This document shows positions 34,380-43,550 of a stretch of 64,000 bases of DNA, piece by piece; position 1 is the first letter of the stretch; each line of letters starts with the position of its first letter. Source of the stretch: Lachnospiraceae bacterium. Its GTDB lineage: Bacteria; Bacillota; Clostridia; Lachnospirales; Lachnospiraceae. The stretch lies in the NCBI GenBank assembly GCA_910575275.1, contig CAJTEE010000012.1:29182-93181 (forward strand), written 5' to 3'. The translations under genes and the position numbers were made by a program. The notes under the pieces are model-generated. The model searched no databases and had not been told where the DNA came from. It was given only the letters and a program-made list of their open reading frames with translations.

Positions 34380-35698
34380 ACGGAAGCCACCTCCTTTACA
34401 AGCTGCACAAGTGCATCCATCTCCGTCTTCGTATTCATCTCCGTCGCACACCAGAGGATCCGGCCTCCGGAAAGCGGCAGGCCGCCCAGATATCCCTTTT
34501 CCTCCAGGCGCAGCAGGAGCGTATCAGCCGGAACCGGACACTCCGTGACAAATTCGTGGAAAAACGGCTTGTCATAGACCGGTTTAAGCCTCGCCTTTTT
34601 GAGCTCCTCCCGGAGATAGTGGGCCTTCGAGGTGCAAAGCTTTGCCACCTCAAAAAGGCCCGCCGAGCCCATCGCGGACAGATAGACGGAGGCGGTCATA
34701 GCACATAACGCCTGGTTGGAGCAGATGTTGCTCCCGGCCTTCTCGCGCCGGATATGCTGCTCCCTGGCCTGTAGTGTCAGGACAAAGCCGCGTTTTCCCT
34801 CGCTGTCTGTGGTCTCTCCGACGATCCTGCCGGGGAGCTTGCGCATCATCTCCTTCGTCGCCGCCATAAAGCCCAGATACGGCCCGCCGAATCCCATGGA
34901 AAGCCCTAACGGCTGGCCCTCGCCGACCGCCACGTCCGCCCCGCATTCCGCCGGGGTCTTCATGACTGCCAGGGCGATCGGGTTGCAGCCCATGATAAAC
35001 CTTGCGCCCTTTTCATGCACCAGGCGGCCAATTGTCCCGGCGTCCTCAAGAATCCCGTAATAATTGGGCTGCTGCAGATACAGGCAGGCGGCCGACGCCC
35101 CATCCATCATCAAGACAAGCGCGTCCAAATCCGTCACGCCATCCTTTTCGGGAATCACAATGAGTTCCGTATTTCTTCCGTAACAATACGTCTTCATGAC
35201 CGCCAATACCTCGGGTGGGGTCGTGGCGGATACGTAGGCCTTCGTGCGCTTACGCTCTTTGCACATGAAAACGCTTTCGGCGGCGGCCGTCGCCCCGTCA
35301 TATACGGACGCATTGGCGACGTCCAGCCCCGTCAGCTCACAGATCATGGTCTGAAATTCAAAGATCGACTGAAGATTTCCCTGGCTGATCTCCGCCTGGT
35401 ACGGCGTGTAAGCGGTCAGAAAATCCTCCTTCGCCGTCACGCTTTTTACGATGGCCGGGATATAATGGCGATAGGAGCCTGCGCCGCGGAAAACATGGCG
35501 GAAAACGGTATTTTTCGCGGCCGTCTCCTCCATTTTTTCACATACCTCAAGCTCCGAGAGGCCGGAGGGGATCTGTACGCCATCCTTTAAATAGACCTCT
35601 CGCGGAATCCCCTCAAAAAGCGCGTCAAAATCTGCATACCCAGCCTTTTTTAACATTTCCTTTTGTTGACTGCCGGTATTCGATATAAAGCTTCCCAC
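34376..35698 (-). CDS. gcvPA: Glycine dehydrogenase (decarboxylating) subunit 1
   Basis: A 440-residue N-terminal subunit of the split P protein. [27 protein letters not shown] and GGPYLGFMA are typical of the family. The start is GTG 35698, with AGGAGG eight bases upstream. It pairs with GcvPB encoded next; separate subunits are typical of Firmicutes. Confidence 0.95.
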   Translation of the reverse strand: MGSFISNTGSQQKEMLKKAGYADFDALFEGIPREVYLKDGVQIPSGLSELEVCEKMEETAAKNTVFRHVFRGAGSYRHYIPAIVKSVTAKEDFLTAYTPYQAEISQGNLQSIFEFQTMICELTGLDVANASVYDGATAAAESVFMCKERKRTKAYVSATTPPEVLAVMKTYCYGRNTELIVIPEKDGVTDLDALVLMMDGASAACLYLQQPNYYGILEDAGTIGRLVHEKGARFIMGCNPIALAVMKTPAECGADVAVGEGQPLGLSMGFGGPYLGFMAATKEMMRKLPGRIVGETTDSEGKRGFVLTLQAREQHIRREKAGSNICSNQALCAMTASVYLSAMGSAGLFEVAKLCTSKAHYLREELKKARLKPVYDKPFFHEFVTECPVPADTLLLRLEEKGYLGGLPLSGGRILWCATEMNTKTEMDALVQLVKEVASV

Positions 35699-35784
35699 GT
35701 ATGATACCTCCTGTTGACCTGCCGAATACGGCAGCGGCTTTGAATCCTTCTTTGCCGCTGCCCCCGGCGCTCCCTCCCGGCGGG

Positions 35785-36168
35785 TTACTGGTTCTCCTCC
35801 TTCGTAAACGCCTCATAGGCGTCCGCATCCAAAAGCTCCTCCGTATCGGTCACATTCTCCACACGGATCAGCCATGCGCCGTAGGGATCCTCATTGATCT
35901 TCTGCGGAGCGTCCAAAAGCTCCTCGTTGATTTCCGCCACGGTCCCGGTCACCGGAGAATAAATGTCGGAGACGGCCTTCACAGACTCAACATCGCCCAG
36001 GGCCTCGCCGGCCGTGACGCCATCCCCCTCCTCGGGAAGATTCACAAACACAAGATCCCCTAACTCCTTCTGCGCATAATCCGTGATGCCAATGAGGACG
36101 GTCCCATCCTGCTCATACGATACCCACTCATGCGATTTGCTGTACTTTAATTCTTTCGGAAAATTCAT
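35785..36168 (-). CDS. gcvH: Glycine cleavage system H protein
   Basis: A 127-residue lipoyl-carrier protein. The lipoylated lysine is K64 in [18 protein letters not shown]. It shuttles the aminomethyl and reducing equivalents between the P, T and L proteins. It is 86 bp upstream of gcvPA and 16 bp downstream of gcvT. Confidence 0.96.
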   Translation of the reverse strand: MNFPKELKYSKSHEWVSYEQDGTVLIGITDYAQKELGDLVFVNLPEEGDGVTAGEALGDVESVKAVSDIYSPVTGTVAEINEELLDAPQKINEDPYGAWLIRVENVTDTEELLDADAYEAFTKEENQ

Positions 36169-36184
36169 CGTCTTCTCTCCTTTT

Positions 36185-37273
36185 TTATTTCTTCTTTTTA
36201 TAAAACGGAAGCGGCACGATCTCGGCGCCGACCCGTCTGCCGCGCACCTCTGCTTCTACTGCCGTCCCCACCTTCGCATCCTCTGCGTCTACGAGTGCCA
36301 TGGCGATGGGATAGCCCAGATACGGCGCATGCGTCCCGGAGGTCGTCATCCCGATTTGGCGTTCCCCGATGAAAACCGGCTGATGCTCGCGAATGATGCC
36401 GCGCCCGGTGACCCGCAAGCCGACGCGCGCCCGTTTGGCCTCTCCCTGCTTTTCGAGGGCTGCCTTCCCGATGAAATCCTCCTTCGCCATCTTGACGGCA
36501 AAGCCAAGCCCCGTCTCAAGCGGCGTGACCGTCTCGTCCATCTCATGCCCGTAAAGCGGCATGGCGGTCTCCAGGCGCAGCGTATCCCGCGCGCCGAGCC
36601 CGCAGGGGATCAGCCCCTCGTCCTTACCGGCCTCCATGAGAGCCTCCCACAGGCAGGCCGCCTTGTCGGCCGCCATGTAGAGCTCATAGCCATCCTCGCC
36701 GGTGTAGCCAGTCTTTGAGATCACGCAGGGAATCTTCGCCACCACCGCGTGTGGGTTGCAGCTATAGTACTTGTTCGGCAGATCGGCCTCGTCCGTTAGC
36801 TTTAAAAGGATCTCCTTCGCTCGGGGCCCCTGGAGCGCGAGCTGTCCGACCGTATCCGAAATGTCGGTCAAGACCATGTCTCCTGCCACATGCTCTTTCA
36901 TCCATGCGAAATCCTTGTCCTTGTTGGCGGCGTTGACGACGATGAAATAGTGGTCGTCCCGAATCTTGTAGACGATCAGGTCATCGACGACGCCTCCGTT
37001 TTTATCGCACATGGGGCTGTATCTTGCCTGCCCGTCATACATGCCGGTAAAGTCGTTCGTCATCAGGCGGTTTAAGTTCGCCAGGGCGTCCGGCCCGGCG
37101 CAGGTGATCTCGCCCATGTGGGACACGTCAAAGAGGCCGCAGTCCGTGCGCACCGCCTGGTGCTCCTTGATCACGCCCGACTCGTACTGCACCGGGAGCA
37201 GATAGCCGGCAAAGGGCACGATCTTCCCGCCGTATTTGACGTGTGTATCATAGAGGGGTGTTTTCAATTCCAT
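36185..37273 (-). CDS. gcvT: Aminomethyltransferase (glycine cleavage T protein)
   Basis: A 362-residue tetrahydrofolate-dependent aminomethyltransferase. [10 protein letters not shown] (about 51-60), [20 protein letters not shown] and [10 protein letters not shown] are diagnostic. ATG 37273 has AAGGAG nine bases before it; upstream in-frame codons to 37384 lie in the riboswitch terminator and are not coding. It is the first gene of the glycine operon. Confidence 0.95.
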   Translation of the reverse strand: MELKTPLYDTHVKYGGKIVPFAGYLLPVQYESGVIKEHQAVRTDCGLFDVSHMGEITCAGPDALANLNRLMTNDFTGMYDGQARYSPMCDKNGGVVDDLIVYKIRDDHYFIVVNAANKDKDFAWMKEHVAGDMVLTDISDTVGQLALQGPRAKEILLKLTDEADLPNKYYSCNPHAVVAKIPCVISKTGYTGEDGYELYMAADKAACLWEALMEAGKDEGLIPCGLGARDTLRLETAMPLYGHEMDETVTPLETGLGFAVKMAKEDFIGKAALEKQGEAKRARVGLRVTGRGIIREHQPVFIGERQIGMTTSGTHAPYLGYPIAMALVDAEDAKVGTAVEAEVRGRRVGAEIVPLPFYKKKK

Positions 37274-37372
37274 TTGCAGTTTCTCCTTTTTAATATGTAT
37301 GATACCAGCAACCACTCCTGGCCCGGCAGGGCCTTTTGTCTTATAGGAAACTCGTAGGAATTTCTTATAATA

Positions 37373-37406
37373 CAAAAAGAGCACACAGCAAGTAAGCCAT
37401 GTGCCC
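37373..37406 (-). terminator. Riboswitch-linked terminator
   Basis: GGGCACA and TGTGCTC arms are followed by TTTTT on the minus strand, between the second glycine aptamer and gcvT. Its 5' arm overlaps the closing segment of the aptamer. This fits glycine-dependent antitermination. Confidence 0.8.
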
Positions 37407-37570
37407 TGTCTTTTTACCTGAAAGATTCCTCCCTCTGATACAAAGGGAGCTGCCTCGTTGGTGGTGATCTAACACCTTTCCAGGGGTTCGTCCGGATCCG
37501 GTCCTTTTGCCTGAGAGTTTCTTCCCCTTCGGCGCTGCCTCATACAGCCTCTCCCGAATCCATCAGCCGA
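37400..37570 (-). ncRNA. Tandem glycine riboswitch
   Basis: On the minus strand two aptamers are recognisable by GGGAGAGGCUG...GCGCCGAAGGGG...CUCUCAGGCAAAAGGACC and then CACCACCAACGAGGCAGC...CUUUCAGGUAAAAAGACAGGG. This is the canonical tandem gcvT leader. Binding of glycine should turn on the gcv operon. It lies between the promoter at 37586-37614 and gcvT. Confidence 0.95.
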
Positions 37571-37585
37571 AAAATGATTACCTTT

Positions 37586-37614
37586 ATTCTACCACAGGGG
37601 GAGGAGATTGGCAA
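37586..37614 (-). promoter_or_regulatory. Promoter of the glycine riboswitch operon
   Basis: -35 TTGCCA (37609-37614), a 17-bp spacer and -10 TAGAAT (37586-37591) with an extended TGG lie on the minus strand, placing the start just ahead of aptamer 1. Confidence 0.72.
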
Positions 37615-37622
37615 GGAAATCT

Positions 37623-38522
37623 TTAAACTAACAGGCTCGTGTATTTCGAGAGCTGCATCGCCAGATTAAACGTGGTCGGGCGCTGGAACATGCTGAATTT
37701 TGTCAGGTCGGTCCCGATGAAATCCGGGAAAAAGCCCTCGCAGAACGCCTGTTCACATACCTCAAAGGAAAAATGTGCCCTCACGTCCGCCGCCTCAAAC
37801 AGGATTCCCCGCTCCCTGGCCCTGTACGCCTCCTCCAGAACTGCGCCGCCCCGCAGAAGGTTAAAGCCGGTGTTCTGGTACATATGCGTGACAATGTCCC
37901 CGGGGCGCAGGAGAGAAAACAGTGTATCGAGCGGCCCCGGCGGGTCTGTGATATGGACCATAAGCGGCACGCCAAGCTTCTCCCCAAGAGAGACGGCAGC
38001 CTTAAGCGGCCGGTATCCCAGCTCTCCCACGATGTTTCTGCTGGTGCGCAGCTTAAGCCCCAAAAGCTCGTTTCCATGCCTTGCAAACAGCTCCTTCAGT
38101 CTTCCCGCATCCATCCGCTCCGGCCGTACATCCTCCGTTTGTTCCGGCAGACTGTCCAGGCCGGTCCCGCAGACGTTCACATAGGCCTTTACCTCCAGCT
38201 TCCCGCCGCGAAGCGTCCAAAATCCGTCCTCATATGTATCGCAGCCCGCACTTCCCGCGTCCACCGCCGTCGTCACGCCCGAGGAAAAACAGACGGCCTC
38301 CCCGGGAATCCCGATCCGTGACATCGGGTACAAATGCGTGTGATGGTCGATGAGGCCAGGCGTCACCATGCAGCCTGCGGCGTCGATCTCCTGCACCGCA
38401 TAGCCACAGAGCCCGGGCCCGATCCTTGCAATCACACCGTCTGTAACCGCAAGATCCGCCTCGAATACCCGCATTTTCTCGACATCCACGATCGTCCCGT
38501 TCCGGATGACTACCGAATCCAT
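37623..38522 (-). pseudogene. Amidohydrolase/deacetylase-family metallohydrolase, C-terminally truncated
   Basis: The 299-residue reading frame matches the N-terminal three quarters of amidohydrolase-superfamily enzymes. VTPGLIDHHTHLY holds the first metal histidines, ELLGLKLRTSRNIVG the bridging lysine region, and VHITDPPG and ITHMYQNTG follow. It stops after TTFNLAMQLSKYTSLLV, where relatives continue for about 80-100 residues through the final aspartate region and beta-sandwich. The truncation abuts the gcv promoter. ATG 38522 lies one base after the previous stop. It is probably inactive or altered. Confidence 0.7.
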
Positions 38523-38523
38523 G

Positions 38524-38923
38524 CTAGCCTCTTTTCTCCGTCTCCAGGACCGTACGCAGAGCCGCCGCACGCTCCTCTAAGAAGGCCGGCCATTTTTCCG
38601 GATCAGCAAACGGACGGTAGTCCGTGCGATCCTCAGGTACACGCTCCAGCATATCCGAATGTGCGGGGTGACTCGGCGTGCACACGTCCACATGGACCGT
38701 CTTCATCGCCTCACAGCCTGCAAGAAAGCTTTCCTGCAGGGAAAGCGGGAGCCCCACCTTCGTCAGATAGGCCGTGTTCATCGTGTTGATGCTGACTCCC
38801 CCATGCATTCCCCACATAATATACATGGGGCGCAACACGAAACGGTTTGACGGCCACCTTCCATGGCGTCTCTCTTGCCTCCTGGACAATGTTTTTGGGC
38901 GTTATCTTTACTGCTTGGTTCAT
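38524..38923 (-). pseudogene. MBL-fold hydrolase remnant
   Basis: From ATG 38923 the frame encodes the start of a metallo-beta-lactamase-fold protein (ITPKNIVQEARETPWKVAVKPFRVAPHVYYVG). A deletion has removed the HxHxDH metal centre and most of the middle. The C-terminal part (NTAYLTKVGLPLSLQESFLAGCEAMKTVHVDVCTPSHPAHSDM) continues in another frame to 38524. A large internal deletion plus frameshift makes this a pseudogene. It is the middle gene of a decayed operon. Confidence 0.72.
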
Positions 38924-38940
38924 ACTGATTTCCTCCTTAT

Positions 38941-39337
38941 TTATGCGATTCTCAAAATGACGCACAGAAGCGCCGCGATTGTGTTAAATGCCAGACAGGG
39001 AACGACCGAATACTTTACCTGTTTGATGATATCGACTTCGGCCAGCTCACAGGCCAGATTATTCGCCGCCCCCACAAGCCGGTTCACCATGATATCAAAC
39101 ATACCGGTCTCTGACAGGACGCTGAAGTACAGTACCGCAAACACACACAGCAGCACCGTGTTGAATACGCCGTTTACGCCTCCCGCCGCGAAGTCCATGA
39201 TCGTCCGTAAAGGAAAAGCCGCAAAAAAGCGCCGCAATCACCGGAACCACGATAAACGGAACCATCAGATGCATTTTTTTGCTGAGTGCCAGGTACGATG
39301 ATACAATGAACATAATCAGTCCGATTAACGCTATCAT
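38941..39337 (-). pseudogene. CitMHS-like permease remnant
   Basis: From ATG 39337 (AGGGGG upstream) the frame reads IALIGLIMFIVSSYLALSKKMHLMVPFIVVPVIAAL, the start of a citrate-type ion transporter. It shifts frame near 39205 and resumes as FPLRTIMDFAAGGVNGVFNTVLLCVFAVLYF and a C-terminal VPCLAFNTIAALLCVIL. Only about 130 codons of some 430 survive, with internal deletions. It is the first gene of the decayed operon divergent from the LysR regulator. Confidence 0.65.
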
Positions 39338-39604
39338 GTTTTTCCCCCTCATTTCTATAACTAATTATTTAATATCTTCTGTTTCTTCCTTTTTGCGAAA
39401 TTCATGAGAATTATTTCTCAATTTTCTCTGAAATTTTCGTATTCCCTGATCTTTTCAGTTCGCCTTCCAGCAATTTTGTGTACTTTTTCTTGCTTTCTGT
39501 GTTCATCTTATCATTTTCTGTTGCAAACGTCAAAGACGTAAGGTACTATATAGATTATAATAGATTGGTTATAAAATATCCCGTCGTTCAAAGGAGCATT
39601 TTCC

Positions 39605-40531
39605 ATGATTCTCAGCCATCCCGAATATTTCGCCGCCATTGTGGAGGCGGGAAGCCTGACGCGCGCCTCCGAGCTGCTCTACGTCTCCCAGCCCTATCTA
39701 AGCCAGTATTTGAAGCGCCTGGAGGCAAATCTCGGCGTCGAGCTTTTCAATCACCGCACCTCGCCGCTGCGCCTCACATGGTTCGGGGAGCAGTATTATC
39801 AGTACATCTGCCAGATGCTGCAGATCTCCGAAGCCCTCCGCCGTGAATTTCATGACGCGCAGAATTTTGAGAGCGGAAGACTCCGCCTCGGCCTGGCGCT
39901 CTGGCGCGGCTCCTGTCTGCTGCCTGACGTATTTCCCGTTTTTCACAAACGCTATCCCAAGATCCGCCTGGAGCTGACCGAGGGCCGTTCCTCGCAGTTA
40001 GAGACCGCGCTGTTAAACGATAAGCTGGACATCGCCGTCATGAACCTGCCCCTCACGCTCTCCTATCATAAGCTGGCCTGCGAGACTATCTTTGAAGAAC
40101 GGATTCTCTTAGCTGTGCCCACAGGCTCCTCCTATGAAACAGACATGCAGAAGGACTGCCGGTATCTGGACGGCTTTCCCTGCGTCCCGCTCGATTTTTT
40201 GCGGCAGATCCCGCTTATCCTGACAAAGCCGGGCCAGAACTTTACACATGCCATCAGCTATGCGCTGGGCAAAAACAACATTGAGCCGAATATCCTGCTG
40301 GAAACCGCCAATCTCACCACCGCGATCAATCTGGCCGCAGCCGGGATCGCCAGTACCTTTATCCCGGCCGAGGGAGCCAAGGCGGGAAACCGGGATCATA
40401 AGCTTACCTATTTCATTGTGGATCTCCCCGAGATGATACAGCCCGTTTCCGTCGTCTATCCAAAGACCGCCTGCCTGACCAGGCTGTCCAAGCTGTTTAT
40501 CGAGACTCTAAAGGAGGTTTTGGGGGAATGA
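39605..40531 (+). CDS. LysR family transcriptional regulator
   Basis: A 308-residue LysR regulator. The winged helix is MILSHPEYFAAIVEAGSLTRASELLYVSQPYLSQYLKRLE and the C-terminal periplasmic-binding-like effector domain is complete. It is divergent from the decayed permease/hydrolase operon, the usual layout for a LysR activator and its target. The regulator has outlived its apparent target. ATG 39605 has AAAGGAG nearby. Confidence 0.92.
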   Translation: MILSHPEYFAAIVEAGSLTRASELLYVSQPYLSQYLKRLEANLGVELFNHRTSPLRLTWFGEQYYQYICQMLQISEALRREFHDAQNFESGRLRLGLALWRGSCLLPDVFPVFHKRYPKIRLELTEGRSSQLETALLNDKLDIAVMNLPLTLSYHKLACETIFEERILLAVPTGSSYETDMQKDCRYLDGFPCVPLDFLRQIPLILTKPGQNFTHAISYALGKNNIEPNILLETANLTTAINLAAAGIASTFIPAEGAKAGNRDHKLTYFIVDLPEMIQPVSVVYPKTACLTRLSKLFIETLKEVLGE

Positions 40532-40655
40532 AAGCCTTGAAAACTTCACGGATTCATGTTAAACTTTCTACGACGCAGCCGCCGGCTGCAAGCAATGAAC
40601 GGGAAAGGACATGGCTGTTCAGGCAGCTCCTGAACGGTTACGAAAGGACATCCTC

Positions 40656-41345
40656 ATGCCGAAGACAAATCTGAAAACTCTGGCTTACAATGCGATCCGT
40701 GAGAAAATCGTCACCTGCAAATACGCGCCGGGTACTTTTTTAAATGAAGAAATGCTGACCTCCGAGCTGGGCTTCAGCCGCACGCCGATCCGCGATGCCT
40801 TAAGCCGCCTGGAGCAGGAGGGCCTTGTACAGATCAAATCAAAAAGAGGGATCATCGTAACCCCTCTTTCTGTCAAAAACATTAACATGATTTTTGAAAT
40901 GCGCAGCCTGTTTGAGCCGTATATCCTCTTAAATTACGGTTCCATGCTGCCGGTGGATCGTCTGCAAGAATTCCACAACATCTTTGTCTGCTCGGATACC
41001 GGAAACGGCTGCCTGGAAGACAACAACCGCTTTTATGAATTGGATTCCGCCTTTCATTTGATGATCGTAAACGCCTGCCCCAATATCTATATCCGCCATA
41101 ACTACAACCTGATCCTGACACAGAACGAACGCCTCCGCTACATGACCGGGGACGTCTGCGCCGAGCGCCTTGAGGATACCTTTAAAGAGCACCTGGCCAT
41201 TATCCGCCCCTGCCTCGAGAGCAGCTGGAAGGAAGCCGCGGAAAAGATGGCGATCCATATCGAGGAATCGAAAAAGGCCTCCTTCCGCCTGATTTTTGAA
41301 AGCCCCCAAAAGCAGGCAGAATTGTTTTTGTCGGTGGAAAAATAA
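40656..41345 (+). CDS. GntR family regulator, FCD domain
   Basis: A 229-residue FadR-subfamily protein. The helix-turn-helix is GTFLNEEMLTSELGFSRTPIRDALSRLEQEG, followed by the helical FCD domain with ELDSAFHLMIVN and FKEHLAII ligand histidines. ATG 40656 follows AAAGGA; the in-frame ATG at 40611 is less likely. It is co-directional with the LysR gene and convergent with hemW. Its target is not evident. Confidence 0.87.
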   Translation: MPKTNLKTLAYNAIREKIVTCKYAPGTFLNEEMLTSELGFSRTPIRDALSRLEQEGLVQIKSKRGIIVTPLSVKNINMIFEMRSLFEPYILLNYGSMLPVDRLQEFHNIFVCSDTGNGCLEDNNRFYELDSAFHLMIVNACPNIYIRHNYNLILTQNERLRYMTGDVCAERLEDTFKEHLAIIRPCLESSWKEAAEKMAIHIEESKKASFRLIFESPQKQAELFLSVEK

Positions 41346-41358
41346 GGAGGGAGCGCAT

Positions 41359-42507
41359 TCACTCCTGCAAAAATCCTCTCATCACGTAGTTGCTCACATC
41401 CAGTCCGAGCTCCGTCAGCTTAAACCAGCCGTTTTCGAGCCTGGCGGCGCCCTCGCGCACAAACCGCTCCATCACGCCCGGATACACCGCGGTGGCCGGG
41501 ACGCCAAACCGCCTCTCAAACTCTTTCAGCGATACCCCGCGCACCAGCCGGAGCCCTACGAAGAAAAACTCCTCCTGCTGCTCCTTCTTTGTCAGCCTCT
41601 GCACCTGTTTTCGCTCCCTAAAGCTCCCCTTCAGATACAATCCAAGGTCACTCTCGTTGCAAAACCGCTCTCCCTCCATGTAGGACGATGCCCCGAGCCC
41701 CAGCCCCCTGTACGGCACATCCGTCCAATATCCAAGATTATGCAGACATTCCTTTCCCGGCCTCGCATAGTTCGAGATCTCATATCGCTCATATCCGAAC
41801 GAACCGAGCAGGCTTCTCGTCTGGTGATACATCTCCCGCTCCGTGTCCTCATCCGGCAAAAATCTGCTTTCCGGACCGCCGGCCGAATAGCGTTCAAAAA
41901 ACGGTGTCCCCTCCTCGAGGATCAGGCTGTACGCGGAAATATGCTCCGGCTCCAGCCCTGCCGTTTTCTTTATTGTCTCTTTCCACGAGGCAAGGCTCTG
42001 CCCCGGAAGTCCCGACATCAGATCCACATTCAGGTTCGCAAAGCCTGCCTGCCTTGCCATGTGAAAGCTCTCCAAAAACTCCTCCCAGGTGTGAATCCGC
42101 CCCAGCAGCGAAAGCTCCCTGTTATCCGCGGACTGCAAGCCGAAGCTTAAGCGGTTGATCCCCGCCCGCCTGTAGTCGGAAAGCTTTTCCTCTGTCACCG
42201 TCCCGGGATTGGCCTCCAGGGAGATCTCCGCGCCCTCTGCGATTACGAAACGTTCCCGAATCCGTTTCATCATCTCCACAATCCACTTTGAATCAAGGGA
42301 AGAAGGCGTCCCTCCTCCCACAAATATAGTGGAAATCCGATACTCTCTGCACTGTTCTCCCACTACATGAATTTCATCTAACAGTCTCTCCATATATTCC
42401 CGCTGTTTATCCTTCCCGGATGAAAAAGACAGGAAGTCGCAGTACGCGCACTTCCTGACACAAAACGGGATATGCAGATAAAGCTCCAGCTCCTTTTTCT
42501 TTGTCAT
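41359..42507 (-). CDS. hemW: HemW-like radical SAM heme chaperone
   Basis: A 382-residue radical SAM protein formerly called oxygen-independent coproporphyrinogen oxidase-like. LYLHIPFCVRKCAYCDF gives the CxxxCxxC cluster (C16, C20, C23), and GGGTPSSLD and the HemN C-terminal domain follow. HemW lacks the extra cysteine of true HemN and transfers heme. The start overlaps the NUDIX gene stop as ATGA. Confidence 0.92.
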   Translation of the reverse strand: MTKKKELELYLHIPFCVRKCAYCDFLSFSSGKDKQREYMERLLDEIHVVGEQCREYRISTIFVGGGTPSSLDSKWIVEMMKRIRERFVIAEGAEISLEANPGTVTEEKLSDYRRAGINRLSFGLQSADNRELSLLGRIHTWEEFLESFHMARQAGFANLNVDLMSGLPGQSLASWKETIKKTAGLEPEHISAYSLILEEGTPFFERYSAGGPESRFLPDEDTEREMYHQTRSLLGSFGYERYEISNYARPGKECLHNLGYWTDVPYRGLGLGASSYMEGERFCNESDLGLYLKGSFRERKQVQRLTKKEQQEEFFFVGLRLVRGVSLKEFERRFGVPATAVYPGVMERFVREGAARLENGWFKLTELGLDVSNYVMRGFLQE

Positions 42508-43541
42508 GGCTGCTCCCGATCCTTTTGTAACGATTCCGCGATATACTTCCCTACCATGCCGACCTCATCCGCATGCAGGCAAAAGCCCGGCTCCTGCTCC
42601 CTGGCCGCACGAAGCGCGTCGTCAAGCGGAAACCATCTGACCGACTCCACCTCGGACGCCTGCAAAAGGAGCGCCGTCTCGTCAATCGGCTTTTCGTAGA
42701 CGTACACCGCGCTTTTTTCATGATTGCGGAAGGGTTTTCCCTGAAACACCCCCTCATACAGGCTGTCCACAAAGCCGATCCGGGTAAGGTCATCCGGCCC
42801 TGCCAGAATCCCCAGCTCCTCAAACAGCTCTCTCCGCGCCGAGGGCAGATAGTCCTCCCCCGCCGGAATATGACCCGCGCTCGAAATGTCGTAGCAGCCG
42901 GCAAACGAATCCTTCTCCCGGCTGCGCTTCTGCAAAAGCAGCTCACAGCTCCTATCCGGCATCCGCCTGACAATCCATACATGGCTCGTCCGGTGGTAAT
43001 CGCCCCGCTCGTGTACCATGCCCCGCTCCCGCACAAGCCCGGACGGCTCCCCGTCCACGTTCAGCACGTCCAAAAGCTCCAGCGGCCGACCGTCTAAGAC
43101 CGCCTCGCACAGCCGATCCCCGCGGTAATGCAGCTTCAGGGAAAAAAACGGCCGCTCCTCGTTCATCAGCTTAAAAAAGAGCCGGTCCCCCTCCCAGAGA
43201 TTCAAGGCGTCCACGTCCTTTTTGGGAATCCACTCCAGCGTCCCCTCGTCGCACAGGCGCGGCTCCCCCGCAAACCCGTCCGCCGTGTAGAGGAACATGT
43301 ACTCCGCCTCCTCATCGTTAAAGAGGAACGTCACAATGCCCCGCAGCCGGTAGGAAAAAAGCTCATAGCCTGTCTCCTCCTTCGCCTCGCGCAAAAGGCA
43401 GTCCTCCGGGCTTTCTCCGAATTCGAACTTCCCGCCGATGCCGATCCATTTGTCCTTATTTACATCCTTTTGCTTCTTGATCCGATGAAGCATCAGGTAT
43501 TTCTCATCCCGCTCCAGATAGCACAGTGTTGTCAGCTTCAT
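42504..43541 (-). CDS. Double NUDIX-domain hydrolase
   Basis: A 345-residue protein with two NUDIX domains. The first box is GGKFEFGESPEDCLLREAKEETGYEL (about 37-62), MutT/8-oxo-dGTPase-like. The second is AGHIPAGEDYLPSARRELFEELGI (about 219-242), of the IDI/YfcD type seen in Firmicutes two-domain proteins. Both cores are intact (REx2EE). It is co-transcribed between lepA and hemW. Substrates are unknown, with a nucleotide-pool or isoprenoid-type diphosphate possible. Confidence 0.85.
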   Translation of the reverse strand: MKLTTLCYLERDEKYLMLHRIKKQKDVNKDKWIGIGGKFEFGESPEDCLLREAKEETGYELFSYRLRGIVTFLFNDEEAEYMFLYTADGFAGEPRLCDEGTLEWIPKKDVDALNLWEGDRLFFKLMNEERPFFSLKLHYRGDRLCEAVLDGRPLELLDVLNVDGEPSGLVRERGMVHERGDYHRTSHVWIVRRMPDRSCELLLQKRSREKDSFAGCYDISSAGHIPAGEDYLPSARRELFEELGILAGPDDLTRIGFVDSLYEGVFQGKPFRNHEKSAVYVYEKPIDETALLLQASEVESVRWFPLDDALRAAREQEPGFCLHADEVGMVGKYIAESLQKDREQP

Positions 43542-43550
43542 ATCCGTATC

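Noticed and set aside
32949..34451. 500-residue gcvPB starting in gcvPA
   Set aside because: The extra 24 residues are low-complexity, and ATG 34379 has GGAGG and an ATGA overlap.
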